Shown in pieces: positions 1-8,744 of a DNA stretch of 64,000 bases. Numbering within the stretch: position 1 is the stretch's first letter; every line of letters begins with the position of its first letter. The notes beneath the pieces are model-generated. The model was not told the DNA's origin, did not search any database, and saw only the letters and a list, made by a program, of their open reading frames with translations. Origin of the DNA: JBNAGF01 sp049801055 (GTDB lineage Bacteria; Pseudomonadota; Alphaproteobacteria; Rhodobacterales; Rhodobacteraceae); contig NZ_JBNAGF010000003.1 in NCBI RefSeq assembly GCF_049801055.1, positions 124,001 through 188,000 on the forward strand. The letters run 5' to 3'. The position numbers were made by a program, and so were the translations under genes.

Positions 1-544
1 AGTCTCCCGGGCCTAAATCAGCCGCCAGATCCACAAGCGCCGACATGCTGTCACCGGGCACGTCGCGAATCTGAGCTTCGCCAAGGATTCGTTCGATCTC
101 GGCGCGTGTTGGCGGGTTGTCATAAATCCCGGCAGCGAAGGCATCGTGATGTTTTTCGAATGCCTTGCGCAGCTTGGAGCTGGCCTTGAGCTGGCCGGCC
201 GTTACGATGATCTGGGCGTCTCCCGTGGCCCAATCGTCCAAGGCGGTCAGGATTGCGGGCGCAGCAGAGTCGTTTGCATCTTCGACAAAGGCCGCTCGCG
301 GTCCCGGGAAGAATCCTACGGCCTTGATTGCATCGAGCAGCAATGCCGGGTCCTTGCGCAGGTCGGCAGCCGGAATTCGGCTGAGACGCATTTCTTCTTC
401 GGCCGTGGAGCCGAGAAGGGCTGCCAAGACCTGTTGGCGTTTCAGAGCCACTCGAATCGCGTCACTGCCATAGATCAGCAGGCCCGTTTTGTCCGGATCA
501 GGCTTGGCAAAATAGCCGTCCGCTTCTCGCGGGCTTAGCTTCAT
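1..544 (-). CDS. holA: DNA polymerase III subunit delta (N-terminal part, cut by window edge)
   Basis: The delta subunit opens the beta sliding clamp as part of the clamp-loader complex. The visible 181 codons start with MKLSPREADGYFAKP and contain the HolA-like stretch LLIYGSDAIRVALKRQ followed by LLGSTAEEEMRLSRI; the rest lies outside the window. The ATG at 544 overlaps the TGA of lptE (ATGA), so the two are translationally coupled. The order leuS-lptE-holA is the usual one in Rhodobacteraceae and supports the call. The C-terminal domains cannot be checked. Confidence 0.88.
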   Translation of the reverse strand, partial: MKLSPREADGYFAKPDPDKTGLLIYGSDAIRVALKRQQVLAALLGSTAEEEMRLSRIPAADLRKDPALLLDAIKAVGFFPGPRAAFVEDANDSAAPAILTALDDWATGDAQIIVTAGQLKASSKLRKAFEKHHDAFAAGIYDNPPTRAEIERILGEAQIRDVPGDSMSALVDLAADLGPGD

Positions 545-1026
545 GAGGACAGGTCCGCGGTGGCAAACAGCTGGGTGGTGATCTGATCTGCGAGTATCGT
601 CATCAACCGTTCTTGTGCATCGCGTTCCGCAGCGAGCGTGTCGACCGTCGAGCCGGTTGCCGAGTAGCCAGTGAAGTTTCGCACATCGCCAGAGGCAACA
701 ATGTCGCCGTCCGAGATTCGGGTTAGGCTGTACTCGGCCTCACCTACCAGCGAGTACCGTTCGATCTCGTTCGAGATGGTGATCGCCTGCCCCTGAGCCG
801 CTGTCCGAACCGTGACATCCAGTTTGTACTCAGGAGAAGAGCTTCGCCCCAGACGGTTTTCGAGCGTCCGCACCAACTGATAGCTTTCGACAGTGTCCGG
901 AGCGGAGACTTCGACACGCCCATTAAGCGCGGCACCGGTCCCACCCGGCGCATAGACGGGTTCGAACCCGCAGGCCGCGAGGATCAGCGGAAGTGCCAGA
1001 AGGAGTTTGCGCTTAGACCACGACAT
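541..1026 (-). CDS. lptE: LPS-assembly lipoprotein LptE
   Basis: LptE is the outer-membrane lipoprotein that plugs the LptD barrel and helps insert lipopolysaccharide. The 161-residue product has a lipoprotein signal ending in the lipobox LAAC at Cys19, followed directly by GFEPVY, the characteristic start of alphaproteobacterial LptE. A central region rich in beta-prone segments follows (ISNEIERYSLVGEAEYSLT). It overlaps the 3-prime end of leuS by 14 bases and the start of holA by 4, so the three are one transcription unit. The family is poorly conserved in sequence, so the call leans on the lipobox, the length and the position. Confidence 0.85.
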   Translation of the reverse strand: MSWSKRKLLLALPLILAACGFEPVYAPGGTGAALNGRVEVSAPDTVESYQLVRTLENRLGRSSSPEYKLDVTVRTAAQGQAITISNEIERYSLVGEAEYSLTRISDGDIVASGDVRNFTGYSATGSTVDTLAAERDAQERLMTILADQITTQLFATADLSS

Positions 1027-3577
1027 TCACGATACGGCCCGGAACCACGATAACCTTTTTCGGGGCGCCACCGTTGAGCGCCTTCTGCACAGCTTCGGTT
1101 GCCAAAGCGATTTTTTCAACCTCTCCCTTGTCGAGATCCTTGGCAACGTTGATTTCTCCGCGTCTTTTGCCGTTGATCTGGATCGGCAGGGTCACGGTGT
1201 CCTCCACCAGCATAGCCTCGTCAGTGACTGGCCAATCTGCCGTCGCGATCAAACCCTCGCCATCCTGATGCGCCCAGATATCTTCGGACAGATGCGGCGT
1301 CATCGGAGACATCAACTGGGCCAGTGTCATAATCGCCTGTTTCTGCGCGGCGCTCCCGGCCTTGGATTTCGCCAGTGTGTTTGTGAAGGCGTAAAGCTTG
1401 GCAATCGCCGCGTTGAAGCCGAAGGATTCGATGCCCAATGTCACGTCGTGGATCGTTTTGTGCATTTCCCGCAGCAGCTCTTCGTCGCCCTGCCCCTTGG
1501 CGTTTGGATCCATCGCGGAAATCTTGTCACACAGGTTCCAGACCCGGTTGAGGTGCTTGTATGCGGCCTCGGCGCCGGCGGCGGTCCATTCGACGTCACG
1601 TTCCGGTGGGCTGTCACTAAGGACAAACCAGCGCGCGGTATCCGCGCCGAAAGACGAGATGATGTGAAGCGGATCAACCACGTTATTCTTCGACTTGGAC
1701 ATCTTGGCCGAAGGAATGATCTCTACCTCGGCGCCATCTTTTAGGAAGCCTTTGCCATCGCGCAGTTCAACCTCGTCGGGGTAGTGATAAACGGGCCGAC
1801 CGTTGTCGCCGGTGGTCTGGTAGATTGCGTGCGTCACCATGCCTTGGGTGAAAAGAGCGCCGAACGGCTCGATCGCCTTTTTGGGCAAATGGCCCGTGAT
1901 GTGCATGGCCCGCGCGAAGAAACGCGAATAGAGCAAGTGCAGGATCGCGTGCTCAATACCGCCGATATACTGATCGACGTTCATCCAGTACTCGGCATCT
2001 TCGGCCACAGTGGGCGTTGCCGCGCGCGGTGCGGTGAACCGTGCGAAATACCAGGAGCTGTCCACGAACGTGTCCATCGTGTCGGTTTCGCGTTTCGCGG
2101 GTGCACCGCAGGACGGGCAGGCGCAGTCGCGCCACGTGGGGTGGCGGTCCAGCGGGTTGCCGGGCACGGCAAAGTCGATCGGCTTGCCGGCCTCGTCATA
2201 GGGAAGCTGGATCGGCAGGTTTTCTTTCTTCTCGGGCACAACGCCACAACTGTCGCAATGCACGACAGGGATCGGGCAGCCCCAGTAGCGTTGACGCGAA
2301 AGACCCCAATCGCGCAGGCGGAACTTGGTCACGCCCGTGCCCCAGCCCTGTTTCTCGGCAAAGTCGATGGTTGCGTCGATCGCCTCTTGCCCCGTGGCCT
2401 TGTCAAGGCCGGCGAAGTGGTTGATCCATTTCACCTTTTGCTCCTTGGGCGGCACAAAGGCTTCGGTCTCGACGGGCTTGGGATCGTCGAGATCAAAGAA
2501 GGTGTCGATCACCGGCAAGTCATACTTGCGGCAGAAATCGAGGTCGCGCTGGTCATGCGCGGGGCAGGCAAAGATCGCGCCGGTGCCGTAGTCCATCAGG
2601 ATGAAGTTGGCGATCCAGACCGGGAGTTCCCAGTTGGGGTCAAGCGGGTGTTTAACCCGGATACCGGTGTCATAGCCGAGCTTCTCGGCGGTCTCTATGG
2701 CCTCTTCCGTGGTACCGCCCTTGCGGCATTCGGCGAGGAAGGCGCCGAGTTCGGGGTTGTCCGCCTCGAGCGCCTTGGAAATCGGGTGATCGGGCGAGAT
2801 ACCGACAAACGACGCGCCCATGAGCGTGTCGGGGCGGGTGGTGTAGACGGTGATCGGATCGCCACCGTCGGTGCGGTCAAAGGAAAACTCCAAACCGCGC
2901 GACTTGCCGATCCAGTTTTCCTGCATCAGGCGCACCTTGGCGGGCCAGTTTTCAAGCGTGTCGAGTGCGTCGAGCAGTTCCTCGGAATAATCGGAAATCT
3001 TGAAGAACCACTGGGTCAGTTCGCGCCGCTCGACCAGCGCGCCCGAGCGCCAGCCGCGCCCGTTTTCCACCTGTTCATTGGCCAGGACGGTCATGTCGAC
3101 CGGATCCCAGTTCACTATTGCGTTCTTTCGGTAGACCAGCCCGGCTTTGAGAAAGTCGAGGAACAGCGCCTGCTGCTGGCCATAATACTCCGGGTCACAG
3201 GTGGCAAACATCCGCGACCAGTCGAGGGAGAGGCCCAGCGGCTTCATCTGCTCAACCATCGTGTCGATGTTGGAATAGGTCCAGTCCTTGGGGTGACCGC
3301 CAATGGCCATCGCCGCATTTTCCGCCGGCATGCCGAATGCGTCGAAACCCATTGGGTGGAGTACATTATGACCGGTCGACAGTTTGTACCGCGCGATTAC
3401 ATCGCCCATCGTGTAGTTGCGGACATGCCCCATATGCAGTTTCCCCGATGGATAGGGAAACATCTCAAGCACATAGTATTTCGGTTTGTCGGCCTTTCGG
3501 GTCGCGGTGAAGATTCCGGCCTTGTCCCAGGCTGCTTGCCATTTTGCTTCGATCTCGGAGGCGGAATATCGCGACAT
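1013..3577 (-). CDS. leuS: Leucyl-tRNA synthetase
   Basis: This class I aminoacyl-tRNA synthetase charges tRNA-Leu in the cytoplasm. The 854-residue protein has the full expected length. The HIGH-type motif is PYPSGKLHMGHVRNY near residues 42-52, a CP1 editing domain follows with the TTRPDT element, zinc-binding-like cysteines occur in HCDSCG and CACPSCG, and the KMSKS loop is AKMSKSKNN around residue 622. The C-terminus has the anticodon-binding and tail domains (LPIQINGKRRGEI). It lies downstream of a DUF3576 lipoprotein gene and overlaps lptE. Confidence 0.98.
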   Translation of the reverse strand: MSRYSASEIEAKWQAAWDKAGIFTATRKADKPKYYVLEMFPYPSGKLHMGHVRNYTMGDVIARYKLSTGHNVLHPMGFDAFGMPAENAAMAIGGHPKDWTYSNIDTMVEQMKPLGLSLDWSRMFATCDPEYYGQQQALFLDFLKAGLVYRKNAIVNWDPVDMTVLANEQVENGRGWRSGALVERRELTQWFFKISDYSEELLDALDTLENWPAKVRLMQENWIGKSRGLEFSFDRTDGGDPITVYTTRPDTLMGASFVGISPDHPISKALEADNPELGAFLAECRKGGTTEEAIETAEKLGYDTGIRVKHPLDPNWELPVWIANFILMDYGTGAIFACPAHDQRDLDFCRKYDLPVIDTFFDLDDPKPVETEAFVPPKEQKVKWINHFAGLDKATGQEAIDATIDFAEKQGWGTGVTKFRLRDWGLSRQRYWGCPIPVVHCDSCGVVPEKKENLPIQLPYDEAGKPIDFAVPGNPLDRHPTWRDCACPSCGAPAKRETDTMDTFVDSSWYFARFTAPRAATPTVAEDAEYWMNVDQYIGGIEHAILHLLYSRFFARAMHITGHLPKKAIEPFGALFTQGMVTHAIYQTTGDNGRPVYHYPDEVELRDGKGFLKDGAEVEIIPSAKMSKSKNNVVDPLHIISSFGADTARWFVLSDSPPERDVEWTAAGAEAAYKHLNRVWNLCDKISAMDPNAKGQGDEELLREMHKTIHDVTLGIESFGFNAAIAKLYAFTNTLAKSKAGSAAQKQAIMTLAQLMSPMTPHLSEDIWAHQDGEGLIATADWPVTDEAMLVEDTVTLPIQINGKRRGEINVAKDLDKGEVEKIALATEAVQKALNGGAPKKVIVVPGRIVNVVV

Positions 3578-3596
3578 CTGCTGCGGTCCTTGTCAT

Positions 3597-3622
3597 TGAA
3601 AACGCCGGGCAAGGGGCCCGGC
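3597..3622 (-). terminator. Hairpin with short U tract between the DUF3576 gene and leuS
   Basis: GCCGGGC (3604-3610) and GCCCGGC (3616-3622) pair perfectly around a 5-base loop. Read on the minus strand the stem is followed by GTTTTC. It sits between the stop of the DUF3576 gene and the leuS start codon. It may be a weak terminator or an attenuator that lowers read-through into leuS. Confidence 0.45.
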
Positions 3623-3665
3623 GCGGTGATAGTGCGGATTTGGATTGGATTCCAGAGGGCGATGC

Positions 3666-4160
3666 TCAGAGTGCTTCGTCCCCTATGCGCAATTGCCGCG
3701 CCCGGCTGAGAATCGCGTCTTCGACTGCGCGCGTGGTAGCGGGGCTGACCGGGCCGCCCTTTGTCAGGAGGGACACGCTAAGCGACCTTGCATCCAGAGC
3801 GGGGTCCTTGATGTGAACAGTGGCCCGATAGGCGCGACCACCACCAGGTGGCGTTCCGTAACCGGTTACTATGACCCCGGTAAACGGATCCACGGATTGA
3901 ATCGGAAGAAAATTCAGGACATCCAGCGAAGCGGCCCACAGATACCGGTTTACGTTGGCAACCTGTTCGGCATTGTTCGGTCCGAACAGATCCCACAGCG
4001 ACGAACGCCCGTCAAAGTCGCCTCTGATTTCTTCAGGTGAATTGCCAACAACACCGCCATTATCCGACGGAAAGCTCGATGTCCGGGCATTGTTGCAGCC
4101 TGTGAGGGCGGCAGCCACCGCTGCAATCATTGATACCTGCACTGCTGCCCTGAGCTTCAT
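3666..4160 (-). CDS. DUF3576 domain lipoprotein
   Basis: This is a small predicted lipoprotein of unknown function. The chosen start (4160, MKLRAAVQ) gives 164 residues and a lipoprotein signal with lipobox LTGC at Cys22; the open frame extends upstream, but that part lacks signal-peptide character. The mature part contains SLWDLFGPNNAEQVANVNRY and ends RARQLRIGDEAL, a pattern I associate with DUF3576, which in alphaproteobacteria is usually found beside leuS. It probably shares transcription with leuS-lptE-holA, and a role at the envelope is possible from lptE linkage, but that is inference. Confidence 0.8.
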   Translation of the reverse strand: MKLRAAVQVSMIAAVAAALTGCNNARTSSFPSDNGGVVGNSPEEIRGDFDGRSSLWDLFGPNNAEQVANVNRYLWAASLDVLNFLPIQSVDPFTGVIVTGYGTPPGGGRAYRATVHIKDPALDARSLSVSLLTKGGPVSPATTRAVEDAILSRARQLRIGDEAL

Positions 4161-4493
4161 CGGATCGTCCCACCGTGTATTTTTCGTGTATTTTTGCGTG
4201 AAAACTCCTAACGAAGCCACGTCTGCGGGGCAAGTATATATGAATCGCAACCGTGTGCGAGGGCCGACAAATCCGCGCAATCGCGTTGACTTAGCGTCAC
4301 AGGACCCCGTTCAAGGGGGCGTAACCGGGTCATTGTGACATTACACTGTGGCAAAGCTGCACCATCCGAAACGACTTTGCTCCGCGCCTGACAGCAAGAC
4401 TTGCCAAATCGGGGCGGAAAGAGCGAAACCCCTTGCCATACCCACGCCAGATTCTCTGGTTTGGGCGTATGAATTGAAACCGAGGGAAACACG
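4161..4493. promoter_or_regulatory. Divergent intergenic region between the DUF3576 gene and the porin gene
   Basis: No gene is seen in these 333 bases. They must hold the promoters for the minus-strand DUF3576-leuS unit and the plus-strand porin gene. A TATATA element at 4235-4240 could serve a minus-strand promoter, and a GTTGACTTAG element lies at 4285-4294. Neither has a convincing partner box at standard spacing, so no promoter is assigned. The region also holds the tandem repeat at 4174-4195. The porin has a purine-rich ribosome site (GAGGGAAAC) just before its ATG. Confidence 0.4.
4174..4195. repeat. Tandem 11-bp direct repeat upstream of the DUF3576 gene
   Basis: CGTGTATTTTT occurs twice back to back (4174-4184 and 4185-4195), with a further partial GCGTG following. 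It lies 13 bases upstream of the DUF3576 start codon, in what is probably the 5-prime leader of that mRNA. A regulator site or simple slippage are both possible. Confidence 0.7.
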
Positions 4494-5552
4494 ATGAAAA
4501 AAGTTCTCTTCGCAACGACTGCGCTGATCGCCACCGCGAGCATGGCCGCAGCCGATGTGCGGATCAGCGGTTATGGCCGCTTTGGTCTGGACTACAACAG
4601 CAACAACTCGACCGACGTTAACGATGCCAACTTCAATGGCGTTAGCTCGACCAACCTGACCAGCCGTCTGCGTCTGCAGTTCGACATGTCGGCCGAAACC
4701 GACGGCGGCGTTGCATTCGACGCACGTCTGCGTTTCCAGTCGGAATTCCGTGATGGCTCCGGCACTTCGAATGGCGGTGCAGGCACCACCATCGGTAACG
4801 CTGCTCGTTTCGGTGTGGTCTGGGAAGGCCTCCGCGTGAACGTCGGCAACATCATCGGCGCCGTTGAAAACACCCCCGGCCTCTACACCACCGGTATCTC
4901 GGCAGGCACCGGTATCGACGGCATGGGCTACTGGTCGGTTCCGATCAAAGGCGCAGGCTGGGATGCATATAGCTCCGGTGGCGCAGGTTCCGCTGCAAAC
5001 GGCGTTGAAGCGCTGTACACCGCTGGTGGCTTCGTTGGTCACGTTTCGTGGTCGCGTGTAAACGGCGTTGTTGGTGGCCCGACCACCGCTCCGACCTTCA
5101 CCAACGGTGAAGAGCGCTTTGGCCTCATGCTGACCTACAACTTCGGTGACATGTATGTCGGCGGTTCGTACCAGTCCTCGTCGAATGGTCCGACCCTGGC
5201 AACCACCGGTGGCGGCACCGTTGAAGCCAACGATGGCCTGTACCTGCTCACCTTCGGTGGTGACTGGGGTCAGTGGGGCGGTCGTATCGCCTACGCCAAG
5301 ACCGAAGCTGCCAAGAGCTGGACTCTGGAAGGCAACGTCGACATCGGCGCAGCATCGAACCTGATGCTCTGGGTCAACGACGCCAGCACCAACAGCAGCA
5401 TCACTGCAGCTGCTCAACCGGTTACCGATGGCACCTCCTACGGCATCAACTACCAGTATGACCTGGGTGGCGGCGCTACCTTCGTTGCTGGTTACGTTCG
5501 TGACGCAGGCAAGGAAAACCAGTTCCAGGCCGGTGCATACTTCAGCTTCTAA
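4494..5552 (+). CDS. Outer-membrane porin (Gram-negative porin, Rhodobacteraceae type)
   Basis: This general diffusion porin forms an outer-membrane beta barrel. The 352-residue product has a clear signal peptide (MKKVLFATTALIATASMAAA, cleavage after residue 20). The mature start DVRISGYGRFGLDYN is typical of rhodobacterial porins, the body is rich in Gly and aromatic residues with alternating beta-strand pattern, and the protein ends in the C-terminal Phe (AGAYFSF) needed for BAM recognition. Codon use is strongly biased (GCA/GGC/ACC, few rare codons), as expected of an abundant protein. It is monocistronic, with a strong terminator directly downstream. Confidence 0.95.
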   Translation: MKKVLFATTALIATASMAAADVRISGYGRFGLDYNSNNSTDVNDANFNGVSSTNLTSRLRLQFDMSAETDGGVAFDARLRFQSEFRDGSGTSNGGAGTTIGNAARFGVVWEGLRVNVGNIIGAVENTPGLYTTGISAGTGIDGMGYWSVPIKGAGWDAYSSGGAGSAANGVEALYTAGGFVGHVSWSRVNGVVGGPTTAPTFTNGEERFGLMLTYNFGDMYVGGSYQSSSNGPTLATTGGGTVEANDGLYLLTFGGDWGQWGGRIAYAKTEAAKSWTLEGNVDIGAASNLMLWVNDASTNSSITAAAQPVTDGTSYGINYQYDLGGGATFVAGYVRDAGKENQFQAGAYFSF

Positions 5553-5581
5553 GCTGAACACCGTCTAACGGTACTGTATTT

Positions 5582-5613
5582 GGGCAGGTCTTCGGACCTG
5601 CCCTTTTCTTTTC
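5582..5613 (+). terminator. Rho-independent terminator of the porin gene
   Basis: A perfect 9-bp stem GGGCAGGTC/GACCTGCCC (5582-5590 and 5595-5603) is closed by a TTCG tetraloop and followed by TTTTCTTTTC. It lies 30 bases after the porin stop codon. Confidence 0.93.
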
Positions 5614-5659
5614 TGACCGCATGGTGTTTGTCTGGCTGCAAATCCGAGATGAGGACGCC

Positions 5660-6319
5660 ATGCCGCTGCAAGACATCCAGACCCGCATTGCCAAGGCCGA
5701 AGCTGACGCCGGACGAGATCCGGGTTCAGTGAAGCTGATCGCCGTTTCCAAAGTTCAGCCCAGCGACCGTGTAGAAGCGGTTCTGGAGCAGGGGCACCGA
5801 ATCTTTGGTGAAAATCGCGTTCAGGAAGCGGCAGGCAAGTGGCCGGATTTCAAAGACCGGTTCCAAGGGATCGAATTACACCTGATCGGCCCGCTGCAAA
5901 CCAACAAGGCGCGGCAGGCGATGGGTTTGTGCGATGCCATTCATTCCGTCGATCGGCCGAAGCTTGCCAATTCGCTGGCGCGGCTGGCTCAGGAAACCGG
6001 CAGTTGCCCCGATCTCTTCATTCAGGTCAACACAGGCGAGGAGGAACAAAAGGCGGGTATCTTGCCGTCGGATGCAGACGAGTTCGTAGAGCTATGCCGG
6101 GGGTTGGACCTCCCAATTCGTGGGCTAATGTGTATTCCGCCAGTGGAGGAAGAGCCTGCTTTGCATTTTGCATTGCTGCGCAAGATTGCCGAGCGAAACG
6201 GGCTTGAAGGGCTCTCGATGGGGATGAGCAGCGATTTTGAAACCGCGATTGCCTTAGGCGCCAACCACGTTCGTGTCGGCTCGGCAATTTTCGGAGAACG
6301 GGTCAAACCGCAGGAATAA
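5660..6319 (+). CDS. YggS-family pyridoxal phosphate homeostasis protein
   Basis: This family (YggS/PROSC) binds PLP without known catalysis and balances vitamin B6 and amino-acid pools. The start at 5660 (MPLQDIQ, preceded by GAGGA) gives 219 residues; the open frame begins 39 bases earlier but without a ribosome site. The PLP lysine is in LIAVSKVQP (Lys31), followed by FGENRVQEAAGKW, HLIGPLQTNK and the C-terminal SMGMSSDFETAIALGANHVRVGSAIFG phosphate-binding part. Its 3-prime end overlaps the convergent L,D-transpeptidase gene by 17 bases. Confidence 0.95.
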   Translation: MPLQDIQTRIAKAEADAGRDPGSVKLIAVSKVQPSDRVEAVLEQGHRIFGENRVQEAAGKWPDFKDRFQGIELHLIGPLQTNKARQAMGLCDAIHSVDRPKLANSLARLAQETGSCPDLFIQVNTGEEEQKAGILPSDADEFVELCRGLDLPIRGLMCIPPVEEEPALHFALLRKIAERNGLEGLSMGMSSDFETAIALGANHVRVGSAIFGERVKPQE

Positions 6320-6803
6320 TCAGCCTTGTGCCCGGCACAATGCGTTGGGCAATCCAATGCAGGTGCTCACGGCGGAAGGCAACACAGCCTTCGGTCGGGT
6401 AACCCGGGCGTCGCCATTGATGTACGAAAATCGCAGAGCCTTTTCCCGGCGCAGCGACAGGCCAGTTCCAATTGGTAATCAACACCAGATCATAGAGCGG
6501 GTCGGCCCGCCGCAGTTTCTCATGGCTGCAAGGATAAGGCGCCTTGACCAGTTGGTTGTAGGCACTGTCTTTTTCGTCGTCTGACCAGAGATCGCCCAGA
6601 CCGATCGCCTGAGCCCACGGCGCAGGTTGTGGTATCCTGTCCACCCGAAAAAGCATTGCCTCAATCCGGTGGATGCCAGCGGGCGTTGCGCCGTCTCCTT
6701 CCCGCTTGGTTGTGCTGACACCTCCCTTTCCAAGGGAACAGGGAAAATAGCGGCCCTGAAACCGGGTGCCGCGCGGTGTCACAACCAGATCCTGTGGTGT
6801 CAC
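6303..6803 (-). CDS. L,D-transpeptidase (YkuD) domain protein
   Basis: This is a 166-residue protein with a YkuD catalytic core that could cross-link or modify peptidoglycan, or anchor proteins to it. The signature is GSAIFVHQW followed by YPTEGCVAF, which supplies the His and the catalytic Cys. It lacks an obvious signal peptide, as do many short alphaproteobacterial members, so export is uncertain. The start codon overlaps the stop of ribA by 4 bases, so it is translated with it. The convergent yggS overlaps its 3-prime end. Confidence 0.9.
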   Translation of the reverse strand: MTPQDLVVTPRGTRFQGRYFPCSLGKGGVSTTKREGDGATPAGIHRIEAMLFRVDRIPQPAPWAQAIGLGDLWSDDEKDSAYNQLVKAPYPCSHEKLRRADPLYDLVLITNWNWPVAAPGKGSAIFVHQWRRPGYPTEGCVAFRREHLHWIAQRIVPGTRLIIPAV

Positions 6804-7891
6804 AGAAGGTGCCCAGATTTGGCTGCCTTGGTGGCGAGATAGCCGCGGTTATGCGAGGTTTCTCCGACCTTCAGCGGCACACGTTCGGTCACGGCGATTC
6901 CGGTTTTTTCCATCATCGCGATCTTGGCGGGGTTGTTTGTCAAAAGCCGGACGGCGCTGAACCCAAGCTCTTTGAGGATATCCGAGCCCAATCGAAAGTC
7001 GCGTTCATCATCTTCAAAGCCTAGGCGGTGGTTGGCCTCGACCGTGTCAAAGCCTTGATCTTGCAGGAAGTAAGCGCGCATCTTGTTGGCCAGTCCGATC
7101 CCGCGCCCTTCCTGATTGAGGTAGAGCAACACGCCGGCACCCTCATCACCCATCTGGGCGAGTGCACCGCGCAATTGCGGGCCGCAGTCACATTTCAGGC
7201 TGCCCATCAGATCCCCGGTGAAACATGCCGAATGCAACCGTGCCAAAACCGGTTTGGAGCGATCCGGGCGCCCGATTTCGACAGCATAATGCTCCTCGCC
7301 TCCATCCTCGGGGCGGAAAACGTGCAGCCGTCCTGCCTCGGACACCTCCATGGGCAGTCGGGCAGCAACAACAGCATGCAACGGGCTGCGTTCGGTCAGA
7401 TGCGGTGCGGCAGACGCGTGACGTATCAGCGTCAGCCCGTTTGCAGCTGCAAGACCGGCCCCGTCAGAAATTGGCACTACGACGGCGGCGGGCAAAAGCC
7501 GGGCAGACTTTGCGAGAGCAATCGCGAGCCGGTGCAAGGCCGCGCTGTCGCTGCGCCGGCTTTGCAATGGCCCTTTCATCGGTGAGTTGAGATCGCCTGA
7601 CGGGTCGGCAACGGCCAGAATCCACTCAAGATCAGCATCCTCGGGCAACACGACACGGGCGAGGTCACCATCGTAGGCTCGCGCCTTTAGGGTCTCTGCC
7701 CGGCGGTCGGTGATCGCTACTTCGGGATGACCGAGTGTCCGCATATCGGCCAATCGCTCTTTGGTCAGGGTTTCAGCCGAAACTACAAGCGCGGACTTGC
7801 CTTCACCGTCGCACAGCACAACCGGCACGCCCATGCGCAGATCCGCCCGGGCGCGAGCCAGAAGTTCCGAAATGTCAGGCATCAGACTCAT
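6800..7891 (-). CDS. ribA: GTP cyclohydrolase II with degenerate DHBP-synthase-like N-terminal domain
   Basis: GTP cyclohydrolase II catalyses the first step of riboflavin synthesis. The C-terminal half has the zinc cysteines (CFTGDLMGSLKCDCGPQL) and the loop LNQEGRGIGLANKMRAY. The protein has 363 residues, about 150 more than stand-alone RibA. The extra N-terminal part (LRMGVPVVLCDGEGKSALVVS) is shaped like RibB, but where active 3,4-dihydroxy-2-butanone-4-phosphate synthases have an acidic DDEDRENEGD-type loop this protein has CDGEGKSAL, so that activity is probably lost. A separate RibB would then be needed elsewhere in the genome. Confidence 0.93.
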   Translation of the reverse strand: MSLMPDISELLARARADLRMGVPVVLCDGEGKSALVVSAETLTKERLADMRTLGHPEVAITDRRAETLKARAYDGDLARVVLPEDADLEWILAVADPSGDLNSPMKGPLQSRRSDSAALHRLAIALAKSARLLPAAVVVPISDGAGLAAANGLTLIRHASAAPHLTERSPLHAVVAARLPMEVSEAGRLHVFRPEDGGEEHYAVEIGRPDRSKPVLARLHSACFTGDLMGSLKCDCGPQLRGALAQMGDEGAGVLLYLNQEGRGIGLANKMRAYFLQDQGFDTVEANHRLGFEDDERDFRLGSDILKELGFSAVRLLTNNPAKIAMMEKTGIAVTERVPLKVGETSHNRGYLATKAAKSGHLL

Positions 7892-8052
7892 GCCGCGCTC
7901 CTTGGTAGTCAGGCCCTCTATCTAAGCGTGATAGGACAGAATGTGAAACATTTCCCCTGCATCAGACACGACAGCGTGAGAGAAATGCAGCAATTCTTGC
8001 CTGTTGAACGATCCGGGCTCATTTGTCGTCAAACAGACAGGAGGACAGTCGA

Positions 8053-8739
8053 ATGGCGCAGCTCAAAAAAATCTTGCTGGTAGACGACGATGACGACCTG
8101 CGCGAGGCGCTGAGCGAACAGTTGGTCATGACCGAAGATTTTGATGTATTCGAAGCCGATGACGGACAGACCGCGATGGAGCGCGTCAAGGAGGCGCTCT
8201 ATGACCTGATCATTCTGGATGTCGGGTTGCCCGATACCGATGGCAGAGAACTGTGCCGCCTGATGCGCAAGCAAGGGGTTAAGAGCCCGATCCTGATGCT
8301 CACGGGCCATGATGGCGACGCAGACACCATTCTCGGTCTGGATGCCGGCGCCAACGACTATGTCACCAAACCATTCAAGTTCCCGGTCTTGCTTGCCCGT
8401 ATTCGCGCTCAGCTGCGGCAGCACGAGCAGTCGGAGGATGCGGTGTTCGCACTTGGTCCCTACACGTTCAAACCGGCGATGAAGCTTCTGATCACCGAGG
8501 ATGATCGCAAGATCCGGTTGACGGAAAAGGAAACCAACATACTTAAATTCCTATATCGCTCGTCAGACGGCGTGGTCGCGCGCGACGTGCTGCTTCACGA
8601 AGTCTGGGGTTACAACGCAGGCGTAACCACTCACACCCTCGAAACTCATATCTATCGCCTGCGCCAGAAAATCGAGCCGGACCCATCGAACGCTCGATTG
8701 CTGGTAACTGAATCTGGTGGTTACAGGTTGGTTGCGTGA
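8053..8739 (+). CDS. OmpR/PhoB-family response regulator (possibly CenR/PetR-like)
   Basis: This is a DNA-binding two-component regulator with an N-terminal receiver domain (acidic pocket VDDDDD, phospho-acceptor Asp56 in LILDVGLP, conserved Thr in LMLTGHDG, Lys in YVTKPFKFP) and a C-terminal winged helix (LTEKETNILKFLYRS, THTLETHIYRLRQKIEP). The start at 8053 (MAQLKK) is preceded by an AGGAGG-type site. No histidine kinase is adjacent. The sequence resembles the CenR/PetR regulators of Rhodobacter, which act in envelope homeostasis; that assignment is from memory and unverified. A candidate FNR box and small RNA follow directly. Confidence 0.9.
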   Translation: MAQLKKILLVDDDDDLREALSEQLVMTEDFDVFEADDGQTAMERVKEALYDLIILDVGLPDTDGRELCRLMRKQGVKSPILMLTGHDGDADTILGLDAGANDYVTKPFKFPVLLARIRAQLRQHEQSEDAVFALGPYTFKPAMKLLITEDDRKIRLTEKETNILKFLYRSSDGVVARDVLLHEVWGYNAGVTTHTLETHIYRLRQKIEPDPSNARLLVTESGGYRLVA

Positions 8740-8744
8740 AGGGT

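Noticed and set aside
1784..3709. A 641-codon plus-strand open frame across leuS
   Set aside because: It is antisense to the well-conserved leuS and to the following intergenic hairpin; long antisense frames are common in high-GC genes. Composition is Arg/His/Gly-rich and no family pattern appears.
4341..5561. A 406-codon minus-strand frame covering the porin gene
   Set aside because: It mirrors the biased codons of the porin gene (Cys/Val/Gly-rich) and has no ribosome site or known motif.
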